Part shown: positions 7,894 through 16,550 of the stretch, piece by piece
Layout of the letters: the number at the start of each line of letters is the position of its first letter
Numbering within the stretch: position 1 is the first letter of the stretch
DNA from: Streptomyces sp. NBC_01788
GTDB lineage: Bacteria > Actinomycetota > Actinomycetes > Streptomycetales > Streptomycetaceae
Assembly (NCBI RefSeq): GCF_035917575.1
Contig: NZ_CP109090.1
Location: 6,944,001 to 7,008,000 of the forward strand
Reading direction: 5' to 3'
DNA length: 64,000 nucleotides
Program-made: the position numbers and the translations under genes
Notes under the pieces: generated by a model
What the model saw: only the letters and a program-made list of their open reading frames with translations
Databases searched by the model: none
What the model was told of the DNA's origin: nothing

Positions 7894-10089
7894 ATGACCG
7901 AGAGCACCACCATCCGCTGGGAGCAGGACGACACCGGCGTCGTCACCCTCGTCCTCGACGACCCGAACCAGTCCGCGAACACCATGAACCAGGCGTTCCG
8001 CGACTCCCTCGCCGCCGTCGCCGACCGGCTGGAGGCGGAGCGGGAATCCGTCCGCGGCGTCATCCTCACCTCCGCGAAGAAGACCTTCTTCGCGGGCGGC
8101 GACCTGCGCGACCTGATCCGGGTCACCCCGGACACCGCACAGGACCTGTTCGACGGCGGCCTCGCGCTCAAGCGGAACCTGCGCCGCATCGAGACCCTGG
8201 GCAAGCCGGTCGTCGCCGCCATCAACGGCGCGGCCCTGGGCGGCGGTTACGAACTCGCCCTGGCCTGCCACCACCGGATCGCGCTCGACACCCCCGGCAT
8301 GAAGATCGGCTGCCCCGAGGTGACCCTCGGCCTGCTCCCCGGCGGCGGCGGGGTCGTCCGCAGCGTACGGCTGCTGGGCATCACCGACGCCCTGCTCAAG
8401 GTGCTGCTCCAGGGCACCCAGTACAACGCGCGGCGCGCCCAGGAGAACGGGCTGGTCGACGAAGTGGCCACTTCCCAGGATGAGTTGCTGGCCAAGGCGC
8501 GCGCCTTCATCGACGCCAACCCCGAGGCGGGGCAGCCGTGGGACAAGCCCGGATACCGCATCCCCGGCGGCACCCCGGCGAACCCGAAGTTCGCCGCCAA
8601 CCTGCCCGCCTTCCCGGCCAGTCTGCGCAAGCAGACGAACGGCGCCCCCTACCCGGCTCCGCGCAACATCCTGGCCGCCGCCGTCGAGGGCGCCCAGGTC
8701 GACTTCGAGACCGCCCAGGTCATCGAGGCCCGCTACTTCGTGGAACTGGCCGCGGGGCAGACCTCGAAGAACATGATCCAGGCCTTCTTCTTCGATCTCC
8801 AGGCCGTCAACTCCGGCGCCGGCCGGCCCCAGGGCGTCGAACCCCGCCAGGTGCGCAAGGTGGCCGTCCTCGGGGCCGGGATGATGGGCGCGGGCATCGC
8901 CTACGCCTGCGCCCGCGCCGGTATCGAGGTCGTCCTGAAGGACGTGTCCGCGGAGGCCGCCGCCAAGGGCAGGGGCTACTCGGAGAAGCTGTGCGCCAAG
9001 GCCGTCGCGAAGGGCCGTACCAGCCAGGAGAAGGCGGACGCGGTGCTCGCCCGGATCACGCCCACCGCGGAGGTGGCCGACCTCGCGGGCTGCGACGCGG
9101 TGATCGAGGCCGTCTTCGAGGACCCGGCGCTCAAGCACAAGGTGTTCCAGGAGATCGAGCAGGTCGTCGCGCCGGACGCGCTGCTGTGCTCCAACGCCTC
9201 CACCCTGCCGATCACCCTGCTCGCCGAAGGCGTTGAGCGCCAGGCCGACTTCATCGGGCTGCACTTCTTCTCACCCGTGGACAAGATGCCCCTGGTCGAG
9301 ATCATCAGGGGTGAGCGCACCGGCGACGAGGCCCTGGCCCGCGCCTTCGACCTGGTCCGGCAGATCAACAAGACCCCGATCGTCGTCAACGACTCGCGCG
9401 GCTTCTTCACCTCCCGGGTCATCGGCCAGTTCATCAACGAGGGCGTGGCCATGGTCGGCGAGGGCATCGAGCCCGCGTCGGTCGAGCAGGCGGCGGCCCA
9501 GGCGGGCTACCCGGCCAAGGTGCTGTCCCTGATGGACGAGCTGACCCTCACCCTGCCCCGGAAGATCCGGGCCGAGTCGCGGCGGGCGGTGGAGGAGGCG
9601 GGCGGCACCTGGACCCCGCACCCCGCGGACGCGGTGGTCGACCGGATGGTCGACGAGTTCGGCCGCACGGGCCGCAGAGGCGGTGCCGGCTTCTACGACT
9701 ACGCGGAGGACGGCTCCCGCACCGGCATCTGGCCGGGCCTGCGCGAACACTTCTCGAAGCCCGGATACGAGATCCCGTTCCGGGACATGCAGGAGCGCAT
9801 GCTCTTCGCCGAGGCGCTCGACACCGTCAGGCTCCTGGAGGAGGGCGTCCTGACCTCCGTCGCCGACGCCAACATCGGCTCGGTGCTCGGCATCGGCTTC
9901 CCGGGCTGGACCGGCGGGGTGCTGCAGTACGTCAATGGCTACGAGGGAGGTCTGCCCGGCTTCGTGGCACGCGCGCGGGAACTCGCCGGGCGCTACGGCG
10001 AGCGGTTCGCCCCGCCGGCGCTGCTGGTGGCAAAGGCGGAGAAGGGGGAGAAGGGGGAGAAGGGGGAGACCTTCACCGACGCGCGCTGA
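7894..10089 (+). CDS. Fatty-acid oxidation complex alpha subunit (enoyl-CoA hydratase / 3-hydroxyacyl-CoA dehydrogenase)
   Basis: A 731-residue bifunctional enzyme. Residues 1-190 are a crotonase domain: FFAGGDLRDL near 68 and NGAALGGGYELALA near 112 form the oxyanion hole and acyl-CoA site. From about 322 the NAD-binding hydroxyacyl-CoA dehydrogenase domain begins with VAVLGAGMMGAGIA. LHFFSPVDKMPLVEII and NDSRGFFTSRV follow, then the C-terminal dimerisation domains. It works with the adjacent thiolase on successive steps of beta-oxidation. The C-terminus ends in EKGEKGEKGE, coded by a perfect 9-bp tandem repeat near 10039-10068 that is probably variable between strains. RBS GGAG lies 9 nt before the ATG. 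Confidence 0.93.
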   Translation: MTESTTIRWEQDDTGVVTLVLDDPNQSANTMNQAFRDSLAAVADRLEAERESVRGVILTSAKKTFFAGGDLRDLIRVTPDTAQDLFDGGLALKRNLRRIETLGKPVVAAINGAALGGGYELALACHHRIALDTPGMKIGCPEVTLGLLPGGGGVVRSVRLLGITDALLKVLLQGTQYNARRAQENGLVDEVATSQDELLAKARAFIDANPEAGQPWDKPGYRIPGGTPANPKFAANLPAFPASLRKQTNGAPYPAPRNILAAAVEGAQVDFETAQVIEARYFVELAAGQTSKNMIQAFFFDLQAVNSGAGRPQGVEPRQVRKVAVLGAGMMGAGIAYACARAGIEVVLKDVSAEAAAKGRGYSEKLCAKAVAKGRTSQEKADAVLARITPTAEVADLAGCDAVIEAVFEDPALKHKVFQEIEQVVAPDALLCSNASTLPITLLAEGVERQADFIGLHFFSPVDKMPLVEIIRGERTGDEALARAFDLVRQINKTPIVVNDSRGFFTSRVIGQFINEGVAMVGEGIEPASVEQAAAQAGYPAKVLSLMDELTLTLPRKIRAESRRAVEEAGGTWTPHPADAVVDRMVDEFGRTGRRGGAGFYDYAEDGSRTGIWPGLREHFSKPGYEIPFRDMQERMLFAEALDTVRLLEEGVLTSVADANIGSVLGIGFPGWTGGVLQYVNGYEGGLPGFVARARELAGRYGERFAPPALLVAKAEKGEKGEKGETFTDAR
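10039..10068 (+). repeat. Tandem 9-bp repeat (GAGAAGGGG)x3 at the end of the FadB-like gene
   Basis: Three perfect units encode the repeated tripeptide Glu-Lys-Gly near the C-terminus of the dehydrogenase. The length is a multiple of three, so copy-number change would keep the frame. Confidence 0.8.
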
Positions 10090-10097
10090 GAAGCCGT

Positions 10098-10850
10098 TCA
10101 GCCGGACGGCGGCTCCTGCGTCCCCCGGGGATCCGCTCCCCGGGGGCCCTCCCGTCCGGCCGTGTCCAGCCACTCCCGCAGCTCCTCCTTCAGCGAGCGC
10201 TGGAAGGTGGTGAGCAGGGCCTGCACCACCATGGGGTGCATCAGGGCGGACAGGGACCACACGTCCCGGGTGTCGCGCTCGGCGACGGCGTCGCGCAGCA
10301 GCTTCGACAGCTCGTGGGCGGCCGTGCGCGCGTGCTCGGTCAGCACCGTGCGGGCGGCGAGGATCGTCTCCTGGGACAGCGGCACGTCGAGGAGCTCCAC
10401 GCCGAGCCGCAGCAGACCGGAGTCCACGCGGAAGCAGTCCCCGTCGGCCTCGACGACGTTCATCGCGGCAAGCCGCCGGACGTCCTCCTCGGCGAGCGGC
10501 CGGCCGGCCCGGCGCTCCAGCTCCCGCCGGGACAACGACTCCACGGTGTCCGGTGCCCAGGACGCGACCACCGCGCGGTGGATGGCGAGGTCGTGCGGGG
10601 TGAGGTCCGGCGGAAGCTGCCGCAGATGGCGCTCGATCGCGGCGAGCGTCATGCCCCGCAGCTGCATCTCCTCGATCAGCGCCAGCCGCGCCAGGTGCTC
10701 CTGGCCGTAGCGGCCCACGCGGCGGGGGCCGAGCACCGGCGGCGGCAGCAGGCCCCGGCCGCTGTAGAAGCGGATCGTGCGCACCGTGACGCCGGCCCGC
10801 GCGGCCAGCTCGTCGATCGTGAGGGTCGGCTCGTCGGAGTCGGTCGTCAT
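10098..10850 (-). CDS. MerR family transcriptional regulator
   Basis: A 250-residue regulator. The N-terminal winged helix is clear: TLTIDELAARAGVTVRTIRF, then YSGRGLLPPP and a second helix-turn-helix with QLRGMTLAAIERHL. The C-terminal 170 residues are an all-helical effector region without a Cys metal-binding pattern, so an organic effector is more likely than a metal. It is convergent with the acyl-CoA oxidation operon, which makes that operon or the divergent permease possible targets. The transcript looks leaderless: a -10 hexamer sits 6 nt before the ATG and there is no Shine-Dalgarno sequence. Its last codons overlap a strong nested hairpin. Confidence 0.88.
   Translation of the reverse strand: MTTDSDEPTLTIDELAARAGVTVRTIRFYSGRGLLPPPVLGPRRVGRYGQEHLARLALIEEMQLRGMTLAAIERHLRQLPPDLTPHDLAIHRAVVASWAPDTVESLSRRELERRAGRPLAEEDVRRLAAMNVVEADGDCFRVDSGLLRLGVELLDVPLSQETILAARTVLTEHARTAAHELSKLLRDAVAERDTRDVWSLSALMHPMVVQALLTTFQRSLKEELREWLDTAGREGPRGADPRGTQEPPSG
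10101..10160. terminator. Nested hairpin between convergent FadB-like and MerR genes
   Basis: An outer stem GCCGGACGG (10101-10109) pairs with CCGTCCGGC (10152-10160). Inside, CCCCCGGGGA (10122-10131) pairs with TCCCCGGGGG (10137-10146) around a 5-nt loop. Most of it lies inside the last codons of the MerR gene, so it likely terminates the rightward operon there. Confidence 0.6.
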
Positions 10851-10856
10851 CGCAGC

Positions 10857-10885
10857 AGTATCGCTGTCCCACCAATGCTGTGAAA
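10857..10885 (-). promoter_or_regulatory. Leaderless promoter of the MerR gene
   Basis: On the minus strand TTTCAC (10885-10880), a 17-bp spacer and GATACT (10862-10857) are followed 6 nt later by the ATG at 10850, so transcription should begin at or next to the start codon. Confidence 0.55.
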
Positions 10886-11048
10886 GCCCTGACCTGCTGG
10901 TGTACGGCCGGTGACCGGTGAGTGAACGCCGTGTGTGAGAAGTCCCGCTCTGTGACGTACGCCATCGCCGGGGAATCAGACACCGGGGAAGCTGCTGTTC
11001 TGGTCTGTGCCGCGACATGGGTGGTGCGGGCCGGATCACGTACGGACA

Positions 11049-11068
11049 CCCGGGCGCAGGCGCCCGGG
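11049..11068 (+). promoter_or_regulatory. 20-bp palindrome in the leader of the amino-acid permease
   Basis: CCCGGGCGC (11049-11057) and GCGCCCGGG (11060-11068) are perfect arms around AG, 21 bp before the TTG start. It may be a dimer operator or an RNA hairpin close to the ribosome site. Confidence 0.45.
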
Positions 11069-11089
11069 CACCAGAAAGTGGAACCACCC

Positions 11090-12553
11090 TTGAGCAAGGA
11101 CGCCGTGCCCACGGCACAGGTCGCCTCCCACCAGGCGACCGGGACGCCCGCCGACGCGGGCGACGCCGGATACAGCAAGGACCTCAAGCACCGCCACGTC
11201 AACATGATCGCCATCGGTGGGGCGATCGGAACCGGACTCTTTCTAGGAGCGGGCGGTCGCCTGCACAACGCGGGCCCCGCCCTCGCGCTGGCCTACCTCG
11301 TGTGCGGCATCTTCGCGTTCTTCGTCGTCCGGGCCCTCGGCGAACTGGTCCTGTACCGGCCCTCGTCCGGCTCCTTCGTGTCGTACGCGCGCGAGTTCCT
11401 CGGCGAGAAGGGCGCCTACGTCGCCGGCTGGATGTACTTCCTGAACTGGTCGACGACCGGTATCGCCGACATCACGGCGATCGCGCTCTATACGCACTAC
11501 TGGAGCATGTTCACGTCCGTCCCGCAGTGGGTGCTCGCGCTGATCGCCCTCGCCGTGGTCCTCGCCATCAACCTGATCTCCGTGAAGATCTTCGGCGAGA
11601 TGGAGTTCTGGTTCGCGATCGTCAAGGTCGCCACCCTGGTCGGCTTCATGCTGATCGGCATCTTCCTGCTGGCCACGCAGCACGACGTCGGCGGCCGGAC
11701 CCCGGGCCTGAGCTCGATCACCGACCACGGCGGGTTCTTCCCGCACGGCGTGATGCCGGTCGTCCTCGTCATGCAGGGCGTGATCTTCGCCTACTCCGCC
11801 CTGGAGATGATCGGTGTCGCCGCCGGCGAGACCGCCGAGCCGGAGAAGATCATCCCGCGCGCGGTGAACTCGATCATGTGGCGCGTGGGCCTGTTCTACG
11901 TCGGCTCGGTCATCCTGCTCGCCCTGCTGCTGCCCGGTTCGGTCTACTCGGCCGGGGAGAGCCCCTTCGTCACCGTCCTGTCGAAGATCGGCGTCCCGGC
12001 GGCAGGCGACGTCATGAACCTCGTCGTCCTCACGGCCGCCATGTCGTCGCTGAACTCCGGCCTGTACACCACCGGCCGCATCCTGCGCTCCATGGCCGCG
12101 GCGGGCTCCGCTCCCCGGTTCACCGGGGTGATGAGCCGCAGCCGGGTCCCCTACGGCGGCATCCTCCTGACCTGCGCGGTCTGCGTACTCGGCGTCGGCC
12201 TGAACTACGTCATGCCCGCCCAGGCCTTCGAGATCGTGCTGAACATCGCGGCCCTCGGCATCGTCAGCACCTGGGTGACCATCATGATCTGCCACGTGGT
12301 CTTCGTCCGCCGTGCCAAGGCCGGCCTGCTCACCCGCCCGCACTTCCGCCTTCCCTGGAGTCCGTTCACCGAGATCATCACGATCGCCTTCTTCGTCGGC
12401 TGCCTCGGCATGATGTGGAACGACCCCGAGGTGGGCCGCAAGACCCTCCTGCTGGTCCCGGTGATCGCCGTCCTCCTGGTCGCCGGCTGGTACGGCGTCC
12501 GCGGCCGCGTCTCCCGGACGGCCGACCGGGAGCTCTCCGAAATCACGGAGTAA
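11090..12553 (+). CDS. APC-superfamily amino-acid permease (AAT family; asparagine/GABA type)
   Basis: A 487-residue protein with about 12 hydrophobic segments. A hydrophilic N-tail ends in KDLKHRHVNMIAIGGAIGTG, the canonical first-helix motif of the AAT family. GLFLGAGGRLHNAGPALALA and FAYSALEMIGVAAGETAEPE (helix 6 region) are further landmarks of asparagine, GABA and lysine permeases. Proton-coupled uptake across the cytoplasmic membrane is the family role; exact substrate is not readable. TTG at 11090 was chosen as the most upstream start before the variable tail. GTG at 11105 with AAGGA 4 nt upstream is an alternative. A 20-bp palindrome lies just upstream. It has no operon partner. Confidence 0.88.
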   Translation: MSKDAVPTAQVASHQATGTPADAGDAGYSKDLKHRHVNMIAIGGAIGTGLFLGAGGRLHNAGPALALAYLVCGIFAFFVVRALGELVLYRPSSGSFVSYAREFLGEKGAYVAGWMYFLNWSTTGIADITAIALYTHYWSMFTSVPQWVLALIALAVVLAINLISVKIFGEMEFWFAIVKVATLVGFMLIGIFLLATQHDVGGRTPGLSSITDHGGFFPHGVMPVVLVMQGVIFAYSALEMIGVAAGETAEPEKIIPRAVNSIMWRVGLFYVGSVILLALLLPGSVYSAGESPFVTVLSKIGVPAAGDVMNLVVLTAAMSSLNSGLYTTGRILRSMAAAGSAPRFTGVMSRSRVPYGGILLTCAVCVLGVGLNYVMPAQAFEIVLNIAALGIVSTWVTIMICHVVFVRRAKAGLLTRPHFRLPWSPFTEIITIAFFVGCLGMMWNDPEVGRKTLLLVPVIAVLLVAGWYGVRGRVSRTADRELSEITE

Positions 12554-12568
12554 GGGCCCCACCCCGCT

Positions 12569-12702
12569 GTCGAGGCGTCCGTCCACATGCCCCGAACAGG
12601 CTGCGGCCTGGCCGGTGGCACCTGGGAGCGGGTCGAGCCGCTGATCGAGGAGCGGCTGGTGCGGCGGGGATCGTGGTGACGGTGTACGCGTTCGAGGGGT
12701 GA
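12569..12702 (+). pseudogene. Remnant of a macro-domain (ADP-ribose-binding) protein, frameshifted
   Basis: The translation from 12569 reads VEASVHMPRTGCGLAGG, then TWERVEPLIEERLVRRG, which is the C-terminal loop and helix of macro domains that bind or hydrolyse ADP-ribose. The frame hits TGA at 12677. A one-base shift restores the expected end, GIVVTVYAFEG, with a stop at 12700. Nothing of the first two thirds of the domain is present between the permease stop and this fragment. It is a truncated, frameshifted relic. It is too short to act as a macro domain, and no ribosome-binding site precedes the internal ATG at 12587. Confidence 0.65.
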
Positions 12703-12731
12703 GGCCGGGCGGCCGCGTGGGTCGCCCGGCC
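12703..12731. terminator. Bidirectional hairpin before the M1 peptidase 3' end
   Basis: GGCCGGGCG (12703-12711) pairs with CGCCCGGCC (12723-12731) around an 11-nt loop, starting at the stop codon of the macro-domain relic and 6 bp beyond the end of the convergent peptidase gene. Confidence 0.6.
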
Positions 12732-12736
12732 GTGGG

Positions 12737-14230
12737 TCACCTCGTGTGCACGTCGTTCGTCGCTTCGATCTTCTTCCAGGACCTCGGCGGAGCGGTGGGA
12801 GCCGCCGTCCTCGTCAGGGACGCCGCGCGTGCCGCGGGGGCGGCCGGCTTGGCCGGCTGGAACAGCCAGGTGTCGAAGAGGGCCGCGAGCGGCTTGCCGG
12901 AGACCTGCTCGGCGTACTTCTGGAAGTCGGCCACGGAGGCGTTGCCGTAGGCGTGCTTCTGCGGCCAGCCCTTCAGCAGGGCGAAGAACGCCTTGTCGCC
13001 GATCTCGTTGCGCAGCGCCTGCACGGCGAGCGCGCCCCGGTCGTAGACCGCGATGTCGAACTGGTCGTCCGGACCCGGATCGCCCGGCGCGACCGTCCAG
13101 AAGGGGTCGTCGGCGGGGTGCGAGGCGTACACCCAGTCCGCCAGCTCCTGCGCGGTGCCCTCGCCCTCGTGCTCGGACCACAGCCACTGGGCGTAGCGCG
13201 CGAAGCCCTCGTTGATCCAGATGTCCTTCCAGCCCTTCAGCGACACGCTGTCGCCGTACCACTGGTGGGCCAGCTCGTGCACGACGACGGACGTGTTGGA
13301 GCCGCCTGCGAACTGCTTCGGGCTGTAGTACACCCTGGTCTGCGTCTCCAGCGCGTACCCGGTCGTCGTGTTCGGCACATAGCCTCCCGCCGAGCCGAAC
13401 GGATACGGCCCGAAATAGCCGCTCAGCCAGTCGACGATCTCACCGGTGCGCTCCACGCTCGCACGGGCCGCCCCGGCGTTGTCGCCGAGGTCCCTGCTGT
13501 AGGCGTTGAGGACGGGAACGCCGCCCTCGGAGGTGCCCGTCGTGATGTCGAACTTCCCGATCGCGAGCGTCGCCAGATACGTGGCCTGCGGCTTGTTCTG
13601 GCGCCAGTTGTAGCGGGTCCAGCCGAGCTGCGAACCGGTCGACTGCAGAGTGCCGTTGGAGATCGCCTGCGTGCCGTCCGGCACGGCCACCGACACGTCG
13701 TAGGTGGCCTTGTCGCTCGGGTGGTCGTTGCTCGGGAACCACCACCAGGCCGCCTCCGGCTCGTCCGCCGCGATCCCGCCGTCCGGGGTGCGGTGCCAGG
13801 TGGTGAAGCCGTACGCGCTCTTCGTGGACGGCACACCGCTGTAGCGGACCACCACCGTGATCGGCGTGTCCTTGGCCAGCGGCTTCTTCGGGGTGATCAC
13901 CAGCTCGTGCTGACCGGAGGAGGCGTAGGCGGCCGTGGCGCCGTTGACCCGCACCTCGCTGACGTCCAGCAGGAAGTCCAGGTCGAAGCTGGACAGGTCC
14001 TGCGTGGTCCGTGCCTCGATCGTCGCCGTGCCCTCCAGCTCGTCCGTGGCCGGCTGGTACTTCAGTCTGAGGTCGTAGTGGGAGACGTCGTATCCGCCGT
14101 TGCCGTAGTACGGGTAGTAGGGGTCGCCGATGCCCGGTGCGCCGGGGGAGTGGCTCGCGGCCGATGCCGGGATCGCCAGCAGCAGGGTGGCCGCCGCCAG
14201 TGCGCCCGGCGCGATCATTCTGCGGTGCAC
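12737..14230 (-). CDS. Secreted M1 family metallopeptidase
   Basis: A 497-residue zinc aminopeptidase-like enzyme. VHRRMIAPGALAAATLLLAI followed by PASAASH is a Sec signal peptide with an AxA cleavage site. The N-terminal beta domain runs to about residue 180. The zinc motif HELAHQ (about H317 and H321) with the third ligand Glu in WINEGFA (about E340) is intact, so it should be active. The usual large C-terminal ERAP1-like domain is absent; the protein ends about 140 residues after the zinc site, with an Ala/Pro-rich tail. GTG chosen because GGAG lies 4 nt upstream. It likely trims extracellular peptides. A hairpin lies immediately after the gene. Confidence 0.9.
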   Translation of the reverse strand: MHRRMIAPGALAAATLLLAIPASAASHSPGAPGIGDPYYPYYGNGGYDVSHYDLRLKYQPATDELEGTATIEARTTQDLSSFDLDFLLDVSEVRVNGATAAYASSGQHELVITPKKPLAKDTPITVVVRYSGVPSTKSAYGFTTWHRTPDGGIAADEPEAAWWWFPSNDHPSDKATYDVSVAVPDGTQAISNGTLQSTGSQLGWTRYNWRQNKPQATYLATLAIGKFDITTGTSEGGVPVLNAYSRDLGDNAGAARASVERTGEIVDWLSGYFGPYPFGSAGGYVPNTTTGYALETQTRVYYSPKQFAGGSNTSVVVHELAHQWYGDSVSLKGWKDIWINEGFARYAQWLWSEHEGEGTAQELADWVYASHPADDPFWTVAPGDPGPDDQFDIAVYDRGALAVQALRNEIGDKAFFALLKGWPQKHAYGNASVADFQKYAEQVSGKPLAALFDTWLFQPAKPAAPAARAASLTRTAAPTAPPRSWKKIEATNDVHTR

Positions 14231-14410
14231 GTCAGCTCCAAGTCGTAGGGGCACGAGGTTGGTTCGGAGCCTATTGAGTCCCGGTGGCCACAGACGTGTC
14301 CATGCCCACCCCTGTCACACGATCGCCATTCGGCCGTCATGAGCGAAACACGCTCAGGGACCTTTCGAGCCACGCCCGTGGACTGAACGCGCCGCCAGGG
14401 ACGCGCCCGC

Positions 14411-15379
14411 TCAGGCAGCCGGGTACGCCAGCCCGGCCGCCAGGCGCGCACAACCCCAGGCCACGGTGACCCCGGCCCCGCCGTGCCCGTAGTTGTGCAC
14501 CAGCACCCGCCCGCCCGGCAGCACCTCGCGCTCCAGCCGCACCGCGTGCCGGACCGGCCGCAGCCCCACCCGGTGCCCCAGCACCCGCGCCCCGGCGATC
14601 TCCGGCCGGAGGGCCGCGCACCGCTCGACGATCAGGTCGGCCACCGCCGGATCGGGCACCTGCGACCAGTCGTCCTCCTCGGCCGTGCCGCCGAGGACGA
14701 GCCCGCCCGGCTGCGGGAAGACGTAGGTGGAGGACTCCGAGACGGGGTCGACCGCCGTCAGCCACGTCGTGATCCCCGGGTTCTCCACGACGACGAGCTG
14801 ACCACGCACGGGACGCACCGCGGGATCGGGGACGAGTTCACGGGCGCCGAGGCCGGTGCAGTTCACGACGACCGGCGCGTCGACCGCCGCCAGATCCGTG
14901 ACCGTCCGCACCTCGACGACCCCGCCCGCCTCGATCAACCGCTCGCGCAGCCACAGCAGATGAGCCGACATGTCGATCAGCGGTAGCCGCGCCCACAGCG
15001 CCGTTCCCGCCGCCCACTCCCCGGCGTGCGCCGGGCGCAGAGAGGGCACCCGCGCCGCCCACGGCCCCAGCGAGTCCAGCCGCGTCCCGGCGTGCACCCC
15101 CCCGACCAGGCGTACGCCCGTCTCGCCAGGAAGCGCGGCCAACTCCTCGTACACCGCCAGGGATTCGAGCGACCACTCGCCGACGAGCGACTCCGGCTCG
15201 ATCCGGTACGGCCACCACAGCGCCCCGGCGACCGCCGACGTCGTGCGTTCGGCGGGCTCACGTGTCCACACCCGCACCCGCCGGCCGCGCTCCGCCAGCA
15301 CGACGGCCGTCGTCAGCCCGATGACGCCGCCGCCGACCACCACCACCTCGGCACCCGGCTCACCGTCCACGCAGCGCAC
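14411..15379 (-). CDS. FAD-dependent D-amino-acid oxidase
   Basis: A 322-residue flavoprotein. EVVVVGGGVIGLTTAVVLAE near residues 10-29 is the FAD dinucleotide-binding motif. AGALWWPYRIEP near 52, VRGQLVVVENPGITTWL near 193 and GLRPVRHAVRLE near 275 match DAAO substrate and flavin contacts. NYGHGGAGVTVAWGCA near 300 is the C-terminal DAAO signature. It converts D-amino acids to 2-keto acids with ammonia and hydrogen peroxide. GTG at 15379 is used; GTG at 15370 is equally possible. No peroxisomal-type signal is relevant here. No partner gene is visible; the next gene diverges from it. Confidence 0.88.
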   Translation of the reverse strand: MRCVDGEPGAEVVVVGGGVIGLTTAVVLAERGRRVRVWTREPAERTTSAVAGALWWPYRIEPESLVGEWSLESLAVYEELAALPGETGVRLVGGVHAGTRLDSLGPWAARVPSLRPAHAGEWAAGTALWARLPLIDMSAHLLWLRERLIEAGGVVEVRTVTDLAAVDAPVVVNCTGLGARELVPDPAVRPVRGQLVVVENPGITTWLTAVDPVSESSTYVFPQPGGLVLGGTAEEDDWSQVPDPAVADLIVERCAALRPEIAGARVLGHRVGLRPVRHAVRLEREVLPGGRVLVHNYGHGGAGVTVAWGCARLAAGLAYPAA

Positions 15380-15436
15380 GGTAGCGGAAGGCGCACACCG
15401 TGCTCACCTCGGCCCCGGGGCGGGAATACTCACGGC

Positions 15437-16537
15437 ATGCCTGCCGAGTACACGACCTTCGGTCTGGCCCCGGCGACGCGTCCCGAGGAGATCGCCGCCG
15501 ACGGCGGCCACCGGCTCCACCGTGACTTCGTGGACTTCGTCGTGGACGGACGGCCCCTGCTGTTCCGGCTCGCCGACCTGGACGCGGTCTCCCCGCTCGC
15601 CTCCGACGTGCCGCCCGCGATCCTCGCCGCCCAGGTGCGCGGCCTGCTGCTGGAGAGCGAGGCGCCGCTGCCGGGCGGCCGTTACCTCATCTACGGCTGC
15701 CCCGAGTGCGAGGACCTGGCCTGCGGCGCAGTCACCGCCGTCATCGAGCGGGCCCACGCGCGCGGCACCGGTACGGACGGCTCCGGTACGGACGGGGCGG
15801 ACGGGGCGGACTACGTCTGGCGGGACTTCGCCTGGCAGACGGACGCCCACGCCGACCTGGAACGGGACGGCTACCACGGCATCGGCCCGTTCCGCTTCGC
15901 CGGCGCCGAGTACCGCGCGGCACTGCGATCGCTGCTGGACGGCGACGGCGGCGGCCACGCGCCCCGCCGCCGGGTGCTGCTCGTCGGGGCCCGGGCCGCC
16001 GCCCTCGCCCGGCTCGCCGCCGCCCTGCGCGCCCTCGGCATCGGCGCCGACATCAGCGGCGACACGGTCCACATCCACGCCGGCGAACTGCGCCAGTACG
16101 GTGCCGTCGTCTTCGGCACGGGCGTCGGCCCGGCCGAACGCGCCGCCGTCCGGGACGCCTTCGAGCGCGCGGGCGCCGACGTGGCCCGCGTCGACGGGAC
16201 CCCTGCGATCGTGCCGCTCCTGGTCGCCCGGATCGAACAGGCCCTGGACCCCGGTCCCGTCGAGCGGCGCCGGCTGAAGCGGCTGACGGCCGCCGGCGGC
16301 GCGGCGGACGTCGAGGTCACCTCCGCCTGCCGGGTCCGGCTCACCGCCCACCGCCTGGACCGGCTGCACCGCACCCGCACCCAGGAACTCTTCGACGGCG
16401 TCCTGGAACCGGGCCGCCACCGGCTCGCGCTGGACGCCCGGGCGGTGAAGGGGGAGTCCTTCGTGGTGGCGCGGACGGCCGGGGGCGTGCTGGTGGCGGC
16501 GGTGGCGCACGGAGAGCCGCCGGGGCACCGCCGTTAG
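15437..16537 (+). CDS. Conserved actinobacterial protein of unknown function (often labelled oxidoreductase)
   Basis: I do not recognise a defined family. The 366-residue protein has an N-terminal region of about 165 residues holding YGCPECEDLACGAVTAVIE (Cys-x-x-Cys-x(4)-Cys), possibly a metal site. VWRDFAWQTDAHADL near 140 and a mid-region GPFRFAGAEYRAAL follow. The C-terminal half is Ala/Arg-rich with VLLVGARAAALARL, which may be a nucleotide-binding-like strand-loop-helix. The ATG has no Shine-Dalgarno sequence, but AATACT (15425-15430) lies 6 nt upstream, so a leaderless transcript is likely. It is followed after 13 bp by an ABC-F gene. Function cannot be inferred. Confidence 0.7.
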   Translation: MPAEYTTFGLAPATRPEEIAADGGHRLHRDFVDFVVDGRPLLFRLADLDAVSPLASDVPPAILAAQVRGLLLESEAPLPGGRYLIYGCPECEDLACGAVTAVIERAHARGTGTDGSGTDGADGADYVWRDFAWQTDAHADLERDGYHGIGPFRFAGAEYRAALRSLLDGDGGGHAPRRRVLLVGARAAALARLAAALRALGIGADISGDTVHIHAGELRQYGAVVFGTGVGPAERAAVRDAFERAGADVARVDGTPAIVPLLVARIEQALDPGPVERRRLKRLTAAGGAADVEVTSACRVRLTAHRLDRLHRTRTQELFDGVLEPGRHRLALDARAVKGESFVVARTAGGVLVAAVAHGEPPGHRR

Positions 16538-16550
16538 GATCGGTCCCCTG

